Shown here: positions 25,891 through 35,600 of the stretch, in pieces
How positions within the stretch are numbered: position 1 is the stretch's first letter
Layout of the letters: each line of letters opens with the position of its first letter
Assembly: GCF_014779795.1 (NCBI RefSeq)
Contig: NZ_JACXZS010000006.1
Span: forward strand, 105,690 to 169,689
Length of the DNA: 64,000 nt
Direction of reading: 5' to 3'
DNA from: Microbacterium helvum
GTDB lineage: Bacteria > Actinomycetota > Actinomycetes > Actinomycetales > Microbacteriaceae
Position numbers and translations under genes: made by a program
The notes under the pieces: model-generated
Database searches by the model: none
Told to the model about the DNA's origin: nothing
The model's input: only the letters and a program-made list of their open reading frames with translations

Positions 25891-28800
25891 GTGACGGCGG
25901 CGGCGCTGACGCCGCGGCTGCTCCACGGTCTGGGCGACCTCGAGCAGCGGATCCTGCGCGTCGACGGCACGGCCGTCGTGGTCGACATCTCAGGCTTCAC
26001 GACGCTGTCGGAGCAGTTGGCCGCAGCGGGCCGCGAAGGCACCGAGCAGCTCATCGCCACGCTGTCGCGCATCTTCACGGTGCTGCTGCCGGCGACCGAC
26101 GACGGCGGCGACGTCGTCAAGTTCGCGGGCGACGCGCTGTTCGTGCTCTTCACCGGCGCCGATCACGCCCGCCATGCGGCGCATGCGGCGTGGAACATGA
26201 ACCGCGTGCTGACGGCGGTCGGCGACATCCACCTGCCCTTCGCGCGCACACGGCTGCGCATGTCGGTCGGCGTCCACTCCGGCGTGTTCGTCTTCTTCCT
26301 CACCGGCGAGGGGTCGGTGAGCGTCGTGCTCGCCGGTCGCGATACGAGCCGGGTGCTCGAACTGCAGTCCGCCGCCCAGCCCGGGCAGATCCTCGTGAGC
26401 GATGGGACCGCAGCGCTCCTTCCCGCCTCGCTCGTGGCCGCAGCGACCGTCGACGCGCCGGGTGCGCGGCGCCTGGTGAAGGGCGGATCGGTGGCCGCGG
26501 CATCCCTTCTCTCTCTTCACGCCGGACGCGGCGAGGCGGCCGAGCACTTCCTGCCGCGGGCGTTCGCGCAGCGGCCCGATCTGCTCGGCGCCGACCCCGA
26601 CCACAGATGGGCCGCGATCGCGTTCGTGCAGGTGTCGGGAGTACCGGACGATCCGGATGCCGCCGACCTGGCGCGGATGGACCGTCTCACCCGCCTCGTG
26701 GACGATGCCTGCGCCGACACCGGCGCGACGCTGCTCGACGTCGATCCGGCGCCGGGCGGGTACCGCTACTTCCTCACCGCGGGCGCGCCGACCACCCTCG
26801 AAGACCCCGAGGGGCGCCTCGTGACGGCGGCGCTGCGCATCGTGCAGGAGGGCGCGGGCGACTACGCCGTGCGCGCCGGCGTCACGAGCGGCCGCGTGTT
26901 CGCCGGGTTCGTCGGCGCCCTGTACCGGCAGACGTACACCGTCATGGGCGATCCGACCAACCTCGCGGCCCGGCTCGCGGCACGCGCGCAGCCAGGAACG
27001 GTGCTGGTCGCCCGGTCGGTGCTGGAGCGCACCGCACGCCCGTTCGCGTCGGACGACGCGGGAGTCATGACCGTCAAGGGCAAGACGGCCGAGATCCCGG
27101 TTGCGGTGGTGACCTCGACGGAGGGCGGCACGCCGCTCTCCGAGCAGGCGGCACCGTTCACGGGTCGCGCCGCGGAACTGGCACGGCTGCGAGCGCTGCT
27201 GACGGATGCCGCACACGGGGTCGGCGGCGTCGTCACGGTGACGGGACCGGCGGGCATCGGCAAGACCCGCCTCGTGGAGCACGCGCTGGCCGAGACCCCG
27301 CTGCCGGTGTGGCGCTCGCGCGGCGACCGGTACGGCGCCTCCACACCGTACCGAACGACGCAGTCGCTGCTGCGGCCGCTGCTGGGCATCCCTCCGGCTG
27401 CGACCCCGGCAGAGGCCGCACAGGTGCTGATCGACGCGGTCGCGCAGCACGCACCCGCCCTCGCGTCGTGGGCGCCGCTGCTCGGCGCCGCGGTCGGGGC
27501 CGACGTGCCCGAGACGCCTGAGACGACTGCCCTGGACGACGGGTTCCGCGCCGAACGGCTCGCGGGGGCCGTGCGCGAGTTCCTCGGCGCGCTGCTGCCC
27601 GATCCGGTGTGCCTCGCCGTGGACGACGCGCAGTGGGTCGACCCGGCCTCGGCCGCCGTGCTGACGGAGATCACGACGCATGACCTCCGGCATGCCGTCG
27701 TGCTCGCCCGGCGGCCCGACCAGGGCGGACTCGAGGCGCAGGGCGACCACCTGGAGTTGGAAGGGCTGCCCGACGACGACATCCGCGATCTCATCGAAGC
27801 GGTCGCCGGGCGGACGCTGCTGCCTGCGGATGCGCGCCCCGTCGTCCAGCGTGCCGCCGGCAATCCGCTGTACGCGATCGAGCTGGCGGTGGGACTGGCG
27901 ACCGGCGACGACGCCCTCGGGATCGAGCAACTGGTGGGCGAGCGCATCGACGCCCTGAGCGAAGCCGACCGCACGTCGCTCCGGCGCGCCGCCGTCCTCG
28001 GCATGCGCATCCCGATCGGACTGTATGTCACGTGCGTCGGCTCTCCCCTCATCGACGGCGACTTGGGTGCGTTCCTCGAACTCGGCGCGGATGCGGTGTC
28101 GTTCCGCAGCGAGCTGTTCCGCGATGTCGCCTACGGCCAGCTGACCTTCCAGGCGCGCCGCGAGCTCCATCGGGCTGCGGCACGTGTGCTCGAGGCCCAG
28201 CCCGCGCTCGGCGGGACTTCGCGGGCCGTCATGCTCGCCGCGCACTACACGGCCGCCGAGGACTGGGAAGCCGCGCGCGTCGCTGCGCGCGACGCCGCCG
28301 AACAGGCCGCCAAGTCCTTCGCGCTGGAGGAGGCGGTCCACAGCTATCGGCTGGCCGTCGACGCCGCGCAGCGCTCGAAGGACGCCGGGCTCGCCGACCT
28401 GCTCGAGGCGCTGGGCCGCGTCAGCGTGGCCGGAGGCTGGGCCAAAGAAGGCCTCGACGCCTTCTCGGCGGCACGCAAGCTCATCTCGGACGCCGTCACG
28501 CGCGCCCGGATCGATCAGGAGCGCGCCTACGCACTGGCGATCCTCGGACGCCAGGACGAGTCGGTGCGCGTGCTGCGTGCGGCCCGTCGTGCGCTCGTCG
28601 GCATCGGCGAAGACGGGCGCAGCCTGCTGGCGGCCGTGGACGTGACCGAGGCGGGTCTGCGGCTGCGGCAATCGCGGTGGCATGAGGCCCGCGCGCTCGC
28701 GGAGGGCGCCGCCGGGCTCATCGACGAGAGCAGCGCGGACGACACCGAACTGCGCGTGCTCGCCGACGCGCTGCGCTACAGCGACATCGCCTCGGGTGAG

Positions 28801-29634
28801 ATCGACGGGGACGCGGGGATGCATCACCTGCCGCGTGCGCTCGAGCTCTACGGCCGGGCCGGCGACGAGCTGTCGAAGTCGAAGGTGTACAACGTGCTGG
28901 GGGCGCGCGCCTACTACCGCGGGGATTGGACAACGGCGGCTGCACTGTACGAGCAGGCGGGTGCCGCCGCCGAAGCGGCCGGCGATGTCGTCGGCGCGGC
29001 GATCGAGCGCGCGAACGCCGCCGAGGTGCTGATCGACCAGGGTCGTCTCGACGAGGCGCGGCCGCTCGTGACGGATTCGCTGCGCGTCTTCACGGCCTCC
29101 GACAACCCGTACCTCGTGGCGTTCGTGACCGGCTTCGCCGGCCGGATCGCCCATCGCAGCGGCGACCTCGACAGCGCACGGGACTGCTTCCGCGCCGCCG
29201 CCGACGGGTTCGCCGCATTGGGCGAGACGGATGCCGCGACCGACGCCGGCGTGCGACTGCTCGAGACCACGATCGATGCGGGCGACGCGGCGCGGGCCGA
29301 CGAGCTCGCGGCCGGCTTGGCGGGTGCGTCGGGCGGCCCTCGCCTGATCCGGCAGCGGGCTCGGCTGGCGGCTCGCGACGGCTCGGACGCGGAGGCGCTG
29401 CGACTGTGCCTGGAGGCCGTCGAGGATCCCGACGCCGTCCCTCTCGAACGAGCGCTCTCGCTCGCGCAGCTCGCGCACCTCGTCCCCGACCCCGCCGCGG
29501 CCCGCGCCGAGGCAGCGCGGCTGCTCGCCGAGCTGGGCATCGTCGACATCGAGCGCATCACCGACTCCTCCCCCTTCGGTGCGGCCGGCGCCGCGTCCTC
29601 CATCCCAGCCCACGAAGGCGAGGCTCCCTCATGA
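25891..29634 (+). CDS. tandem class III nucleotide cyclase - AAA ATPase - TPR protein
   Basis: A 1247-residue multidomain signalling protein. Cyclase domain 1 (~25-165) has Asp32 (VDISGFT), Lys77 and Asp81 (KFAGDALF), the metal- and base-contacting set. Cyclase domain 2 (~245-415) lacks the first metal Asp but has Asp354, Asn357 and Arg361 (MGDPTNLAAR), so the two would build one composite active site, as in mammalian adenylyl cyclase. The Lys/Asp pair suggests ATP as substrate. An AAA-type NTPase follows (Walker A GPAGIGKT 452-459, Walker B VDDAQW ~577-582), then ~600 residues of TPR-like helices. The GTG at 25891 is the last plausible start before domain 1; upstream frame is non-coding. It overlaps the next gene by 4 bp. 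Confidence 0.88.
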   Translation: MTAAALTPRLLHGLGDLEQRILRVDGTAVVVDISGFTTLSEQLAAAGREGTEQLIATLSRIFTVLLPATDDGGDVVKFAGDALFVLFTGADHARHAAHAAWNMNRVLTAVGDIHLPFARTRLRMSVGVHSGVFVFFLTGEGSVSVVLAGRDTSRVLELQSAAQPGQILVSDGTAALLPASLVAAATVDAPGARRLVKGGSVAAASLLSLHAGRGEAAEHFLPRAFAQRPDLLGADPDHRWAAIAFVQVSGVPDDPDAADLARMDRLTRLVDDACADTGATLLDVDPAPGGYRYFLTAGAPTTLEDPEGRLVTAALRIVQEGAGDYAVRAGVTSGRVFAGFVGALYRQTYTVMGDPTNLAARLAARAQPGTVLVARSVLERTARPFASDDAGVMTVKGKTAEIPVAVVTSTEGGTPLSEQAAPFTGRAAELARLRALLTDAAHGVGGVVTVTGPAGIGKTRLVEHALAETPLPVWRSRGDRYGASTPYRTTQSLLRPLLGIPPAATPAEAAQVLIDAVAQHAPALASWAPLLGAAVGADVPETPETTALDDGFRAERLAGAVREFLGALLPDPVCLAVDDAQWVDPASAAVLTEITTHDLRHAVVLARRPDQGGLEAQGDHLELEGLPDDDIRDLIEAVAGRTLLPADARPVVQRAAGNPLYAIELAVGLATGDDALGIEQLVGERIDALSEADRTSLRRAAVLGMRIPIGLYVTCVGSPLIDGDLGAFLELGADAVSFRSELFRDVAYGQLTFQARRELHRAAARVLEAQPALGGTSRAVMLAAHYTAAEDWEAARVAARDAAEQAAKSFALEEAVHSYRLAVDAAQRSKDAGLADLLEALGRVSVAGGWAKEGLDAFSAARKLISDAVTRARIDQERAYALAILGRQDESVRVLRAARRALVGIGEDGRSLLAAVDVTEAGLRLRQSRWHEARALAEGAAGLIDESSADDTELRVLADALRYSDIASGEIDGDAGMHHLPRALELYGRAGDELSKSKVYNVLGARAYYRGDWTTAAALYEQAGAAAEAAGDVVGAAIERANAAEVLIDQGRLDEARPLVTDSLRVFTASDNPYLVAFVTGFAGRIAHRSGDLDSARDCFRAAADGFAALGETDAATDAGVRLLETTIDAGDAARADELAAGLAGASGGPRLIRQRARLAARDGSDAEALRLCLEAVEDPDAVPLERALSLAQLAHLVPDPAAARAEAARLLAELGIVDIERITDSSPFGAAGAASSIPAHEGEAPS

Positions 29635-32600
29635 CCGCACACGCCCGACTGCCCCTCGAGGTCGCCGCCGTCGTCGCGATAGGCGCGTTCGTCGTGAGCA
29701 TGGTGCCCTCGCTCACGGCGCCGGCGCCCGCCCGGGCCGCCGTCGACCCCGCGCCGACTCCGACGGCGTATACCGTCTCGGCGCCGGCGGACGCGGCATC
29801 CAGCGATCCCCAGATCAGCGCCGACGGGCAGCACGTCGCCTTCGTCTCGACGGCCGCGCTCGTGCCCGAAGACACGAACGGCCTCGCCGACGTGTACGTC
29901 GCCACGGCGATCGCGGGATCGGACGACCCGTTCTCGGGGGCCCCGGCCCTGGTCAGCACCCCCGGCCCCGCGCTCGTATCCGACGGCGCCAGCGCCCACC
30001 CGGCGATCAGCGCCGACGGGCGGTACGTCGTGTTCGACAGCGTCGCGAAGAACCTGGTGCCCGGCGCGCCCTCATCGGGCACGCGACAGGTCTACGTGCA
30101 CGACACCGTGCTGCAGAGCACGACGATGATCGCGGCCGGAGGCGTGGAGCCGAACGGCGCCACGAGCCTGCCCGACATCAGCGCCAACGGCCGGTGGATC
30201 GTCGTCGCCTCGGTGGCCGGCAATCTGGCCCCCATCGACACCGACGGCCTCTCCGACATCTTCGTGGTCGACCGCGACGCCGACACCGACGGCTCGTACA
30301 CGACGATGACCGTCACCCAGCAGACCCCGCTCGCCGACGCCGCCGATTACACCCGGCCGCGGATCAGCGGCAACGGACAGTACCTGCTCTACAGCGAAGC
30401 CCGCACCGGCGACAGTCAGCGCCCCGGCAGCGACATGTATCGCGCCCAGGTGGGCGACGTCCTGAGCGGGTTCAACGGGACCGTCTTCGACCGCTTCAGC
30501 CGTGACGCCGACCTCGATTTCACCGGCACGACAGTCGCCGACATCTCGCTGTCGAGCGTGTGCGGCGCCGGCGAGTCGCTCGTCGTCTACCAGTTCGTCG
30601 ATCCGCAATGGCTGGCGGTGACGGTGGGGTCGCGCAATATCGACAGGTCGAGCGGCAGCATCTCAGACGTGGCGATCTCGGCCGACGGCACCGTGGTCGC
30701 GTGGTCGTCGAACCAGCCGGGTATCGACGCGGGCGGTGTGCCGGTGCCGGTGCCGGGATCGGTGATCCGCACCGAGCACCCGTCGTTCGAGGACGCGTGG
30801 GCGCTGTCTGCCCAGAACGTCCTCTGTGCGCCCGAGCACGCGCAGCAGCCCGTCACGCTCGCCGAGGGCACGGCCGTGTCGCTGTCGGTGAGCGGTCGCA
30901 CCGTCGCCTACTCCGACCGACCGGAGGATGCCGCGACGAACGCCGTCCGCGCGATCGACACCCGCTCCGGCAACGGGCTGGCGGTGACGACCACCCAGGG
31001 CGTGATGCTGGCACCCGTCTACATGACGCAGATCAGCACGGTATCGATCCCGACCGCCGCGATCCACGACTACGGCGCCGCATTCGCCGGCGCGCCGATC
31101 TACCGCCTGCCGATCTACCGGCTCCCGATCTACCGGCTGCCGATTTACCGCCTGCCGATCTACCGGCTCCCGATCTACCGCCTGCCGATCTACCGACTCC
31201 CGATCTACCGGCTCGACCTGCCGGGCGGATGGACGCAGGCCCTCGTCGACACCCCGTTCGAAGGCCAGTCGGACGTCTCGCTGACGCTCGCGCAGGTGCT
31301 CGAGTGGGCGGCCGCCACGCTCGACAGCGAGACGGCGACGGACGCCGAGAAGGCGGCAGCCCGCCTCATCCGCAGTCTCACGCTGGACGACATGGATCTC
31401 GCCGGCAGCGGCATCGACGCCCTCAGCCTCGGCGCGCTGATCCTCGGGGCGGCTCCGCTCCCCCAGGTTCCCATCGGCGGGATCGGATCCACGACCGAGC
31501 GCTGGCAGTCGGTCGTCGACGACCAGGGCGTCGACGCCACTGTCGACGACGCCACGGTGCTGGCCGATCTCGACTACGCGGGCGTGGAGGTCTCACGCAC
31601 CGGCGTCGACGCCGTGCCGCTGAACGCGCTGCCGATCGCGCAGACGATGCTGGACGCGTTCCCGATCGCATCCACACCCGGCAGCGTCGGACTGCTGGTG
31701 CAGCGCACCGCCATCGGCGAGCTCGACGTGTCGCAGCTGTCGGACCCGAGCCGCATCTTCGCCACACCTGTCACCGGCACGATCGCGGCCAACCTCGCCG
31801 CGGTGAAGCCCGGGGCCACCGCGGCGGACCTCGCCGCCGTGGCGCCGGCATCCATCACCTTCGGGGACCTGCTCGCAACGCTCCTCGACAACGCCAGCTA
31901 CCCGTGGGAGCAGATCGCCCCGACCGCTCTCAACCCGCAGGCGGCGAGCGCCATCTCCAACTACTACTGCACCGGATTCTCGCGCTGCGTGCGCGACGCC
32001 TGGTACTCGTTCTCGTTCGATCCGGGTCCTGGCGAGTCCACCGTCTTCCGTCAGTCCACGGCAGAAGTGGTGCTGCCGGCCGGGTCGGTGCCGCTGGAGA
32101 CCGACATGGCCGCCGCAGGACCGCTCGTCGGTCTGGGCAGCACGCCCACCGAGCCGACATCCTCATCGAAAGAGACCGCCCGCTTCGCCTTCGGCGACGT
32201 CGCGGCAGGCACGGTGATGACCTACTTCGTGCAGTATCAGATCTCGGCGCTGCCCGGCGACGGCGTCTCCACCGGAACGCTGACCTCGGGCGAACTCACC
32301 GCGCAGCTGCAGCGACCGTATTCGCGACCCGCGTCGGAGTATCGCGAGACCGCCGAGCACATGTCGCAGCCCCTGCTCGAGAACTCGATCTACTACGGCT
32401 GGCTGTCACCGTCCTACACCGATGTCGACGGTGTGTCGGTGCCCGGCCCGTCGACGCAGGTCGACCTGTGGCTGGCGAATCCCGCGCCCGTCGGCAAGCG
32501 GCTCATCGTGTCGACGAACGCGACCGACGGTCAGCTGTCGATCTCGCTGTATCGCCCCGAGTCCGACACGACCGGGCTGGGTGTGGCTTCGGTCGGCGCT

Positions 32601-35600
32601 GCGCCCGGCACGGCTTCGGGAGAGGGGTCAGCCGGGACGGCCGGCGCGCCGGCCCAAGCGGGGGCGGATGCCGGCACCGCCGTGGCCGGCAGCGTGCTGC
32701 TCGATCAGTCCACGGTCACAGGCTCCGGCGCGGCGACCGTCGAGGCTGCCGGGATCGAGACGACGCCCGGCCAGCCGCTGACGATCCGGGTGACCAGCAG
32801 CGACGGCCAGCCGAGCAGGGCGCTGTACTCGCTGCGGGTGCAGTATGTCGATGAGCCCGGCGGGCCGATGTGCGCGCCGTGGCAGGCGCCGCAGACCGCG
32901 GACCCCGGCGTGGTGGGCACCAGCGACGACATCACCGCCGAGACCGACACCGTCTATGTCACCGACACGCAGCGCTTCGGCGACCTGTGGACAGCGCAGG
33001 GCGCCAACGACGTGCGCGCCGCGCTCGGCTCGCTCGACGGGACCGGTGCGACACCGGTGCACGGCGCGGTGCTCTCGGTCGACGCGTCACCGGAGGTCCG
33101 CGCGGCGCGAACCCAGCTCGACCAGGACCCGTGCGACATGAGCGCGCGCGCCGCGCTCGTGAAGGCGATCAACACGTACCTGAACGCGCAGATCGGCGAC
33201 GACCGTTCGCACATCACGTCGATCGTGCTGATCGGAGGCGACGACGTCATCCCGTTCGCGCCCGTCGCCGAGCACACCGACCAGTTCACCGAGCAGTCGC
33301 ACGCCGACGATCTGCGCCGCCCCACGGCGCCGGACGGCTCGCCGTGCCCCGCGCCCGCGGCGGGCGCCGTCGACGTCTGCGCGACGCCGCTGCAGGCCGC
33401 CGCAGCGACCGGGCATCTGCTGACCGATGACCCGTACGGCCTGGCGATGGCGTACGACACCCTCGGCGGTACGCTCTACGTCCCCTCGGTCGGGCTCGGA
33501 CGTCTGGTCGAGACGCCCGCGCAGATCGAGGACGCCGTCGCCCGGTTCGCCTCGAGCAGCGGCGTGCTGCGGGCCGACTCGACGGTCACGGCGGGCTACG
33601 GCGCGTGGAGCGAGCTTCCGCAGGACGTCACCGACGCCCTCCAGTGGCGCACCGGATCGCCCACCGCCCCGCTGGCCGCGCCGTGGACGAAGGCGGACGT
33701 GCTCGCCGACGTGTTCCCCGGCGACGGCGAGAGCGCGCGCGTCGTCTCGCTGAACGCCCATTTCTCCGAGACCGAGATGCTGCCCGGTGTCGACGGCGCC
33801 GAGGACGGCGTGTTCACCGACGAGGATCTGCTGTCGGCGGCATCCATCACCGACGCACAGGCCGTCAGCGGCGCGCTCGTGTTCACGATCGGCTGCCACG
33901 CGGCGAACAATCTGCCGACGTCGTACTACGGCGACAGTCCCGACTGGGTGGACGTGTTCCAGAACGCCGGCGCCTACATCGGCAACACCGGGTACGGGCT
34001 CGCGAGCAGCACCTCGAACGCCCTCGGCGAGCGCCTGCTCACGCTGTATGCCGACTGGATCGGCGTGACCGCGGGCGGCCGCACCATGACGGCGGCCGAT
34101 GCGCTGACACAGGCGAAGCGCGCGTACCTCAGCGGGCTCGGGCTCTACTCCGGCTATGACGAGAAGGTGCTGATGGAAGCCGTCTACTACGGGCTGCCGA
34201 TGTACACCTTCGCGGGCTCGACCAAGAACATGCCGCTGCCCGAGCTGCCTGCCGGCCTGACTCCGGCCACGACCGTCGGGTCGCTGACGGCGGCCTCGCT
34301 CACACTGCACCCCGACTTCTCGGTGAAGCCGGGGCCGGACGGCACGACGTACCTGACCGCCGACGGCGAAGCGCCGGTGGCGGTGTCAGGTCAGCCGGTG
34401 CTCCCGAAGACCACCGCGCGGCTCGCCGCCGCCCCCGAGGGGATGAAGGCGCGTGGAGCGCTCATCCGGGGAATGACGTCCGAGAGCAGCGAGACCATCG
34501 CGCCGTCGATCGCCGAGAACACCGTGGGCGTCGACGCCGTCGACGATGCGACACGCTCGGCGGTGGCGTTCCCGTCGTCGTTCGCGCACGTCACCACGCA
34601 GCAGACGCCGACCGGTCCCGTGGATCTGCTGGTCGTCACGCCGGCGCGGGTGCAGGCACCGGTGGGCGGCACCGGCATCGTCGAGCGGTTCAGCGACATG
34701 AGCATCGATGTCGAGTACGGCCCGGCCTCGTCCGACGACGACGTCGAGCCCCTCATCACCGCCGCGCACCTGACGAGCGCCGACGGCGTCACCACGATGC
34801 ACGCCACCGCTGACGGCACCGGCAGCGCCGTCACGGCGCTGGTGCTGCTCGTCCAGCCGCGCGGCGGTTCGCGGTGGGAGTCCGTCGAGCTCACCGAGTC
34901 GGACGGCGTGTGGTCGGGGGCGGTGCCCGTCGACGGACCGTTCCGCTGGTTCCTGCAGGCCGTCGACGCCGCGGGCAACGTGGGTGTCGACACGGGTCGC
35001 GGGCACCTCGACGTCGGCGGGGTGACCGCCCCCGAGCTCGGCGACCCGGGACCCGAGATGAAGGTGCCGCTCGGCGGCCGGGTCACGCGCAGCATCGTCG
35101 TCACCGATGCCGAGCCCGGCGAACGCCTCACCGGCTCGTTCGTCCTCTCCGGCGAGGGCGGAGGCACGTTCGCCGCCGGCGCCGCCGTGGTCGCCACCGG
35201 CGCAGACGGGGTGACCCGCGCCGTGGTCGAGACGAATGCCGCCGTCACCGGCCGTTCCTCGGTCACGGTCACGGTGTGCCGGACCGACAAGTGCGACGAG
35301 GCGACGTTCGCGGTGCTCGTGCCTGCGGCGGATCGGCCGCCGACAGCGACCGTGCGGCTGTCGTCCGACGGCCTGGCCTCACCCGACGCCGTGCTGAGCG
35401 CGGACGCGTCGGGCGAAGACCCGGACGGCGATCCGGTCGCGCTCGCCTACGCGTGGTCGCGCAACGGCGTCCCACTCGACGGGCGCACCGACAGCACGCT
35501 CGACCTCGCCGGCTGGGCCGTCGCGGGCGACGTGATCACGGTCGAGGTCACGCCGACGGCGAACGGCGTCGCCGGCGGCGCTGCACGCGATTCGGCGACC

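Noticed and set aside
25990..29613. 1207-codon minus-strand frame opposite the cyclase gene
   Set aside because: No recognised domain; the plus strand has cyclase and AAA motifs in register.
25891..29634. Calling the cyclase a PycC pyrimidine cyclase
   Set aside because: It is much larger, has tandem complementary domains, and its Lys/Asp pair points to ATP; only the third gene resembles Pycsar.
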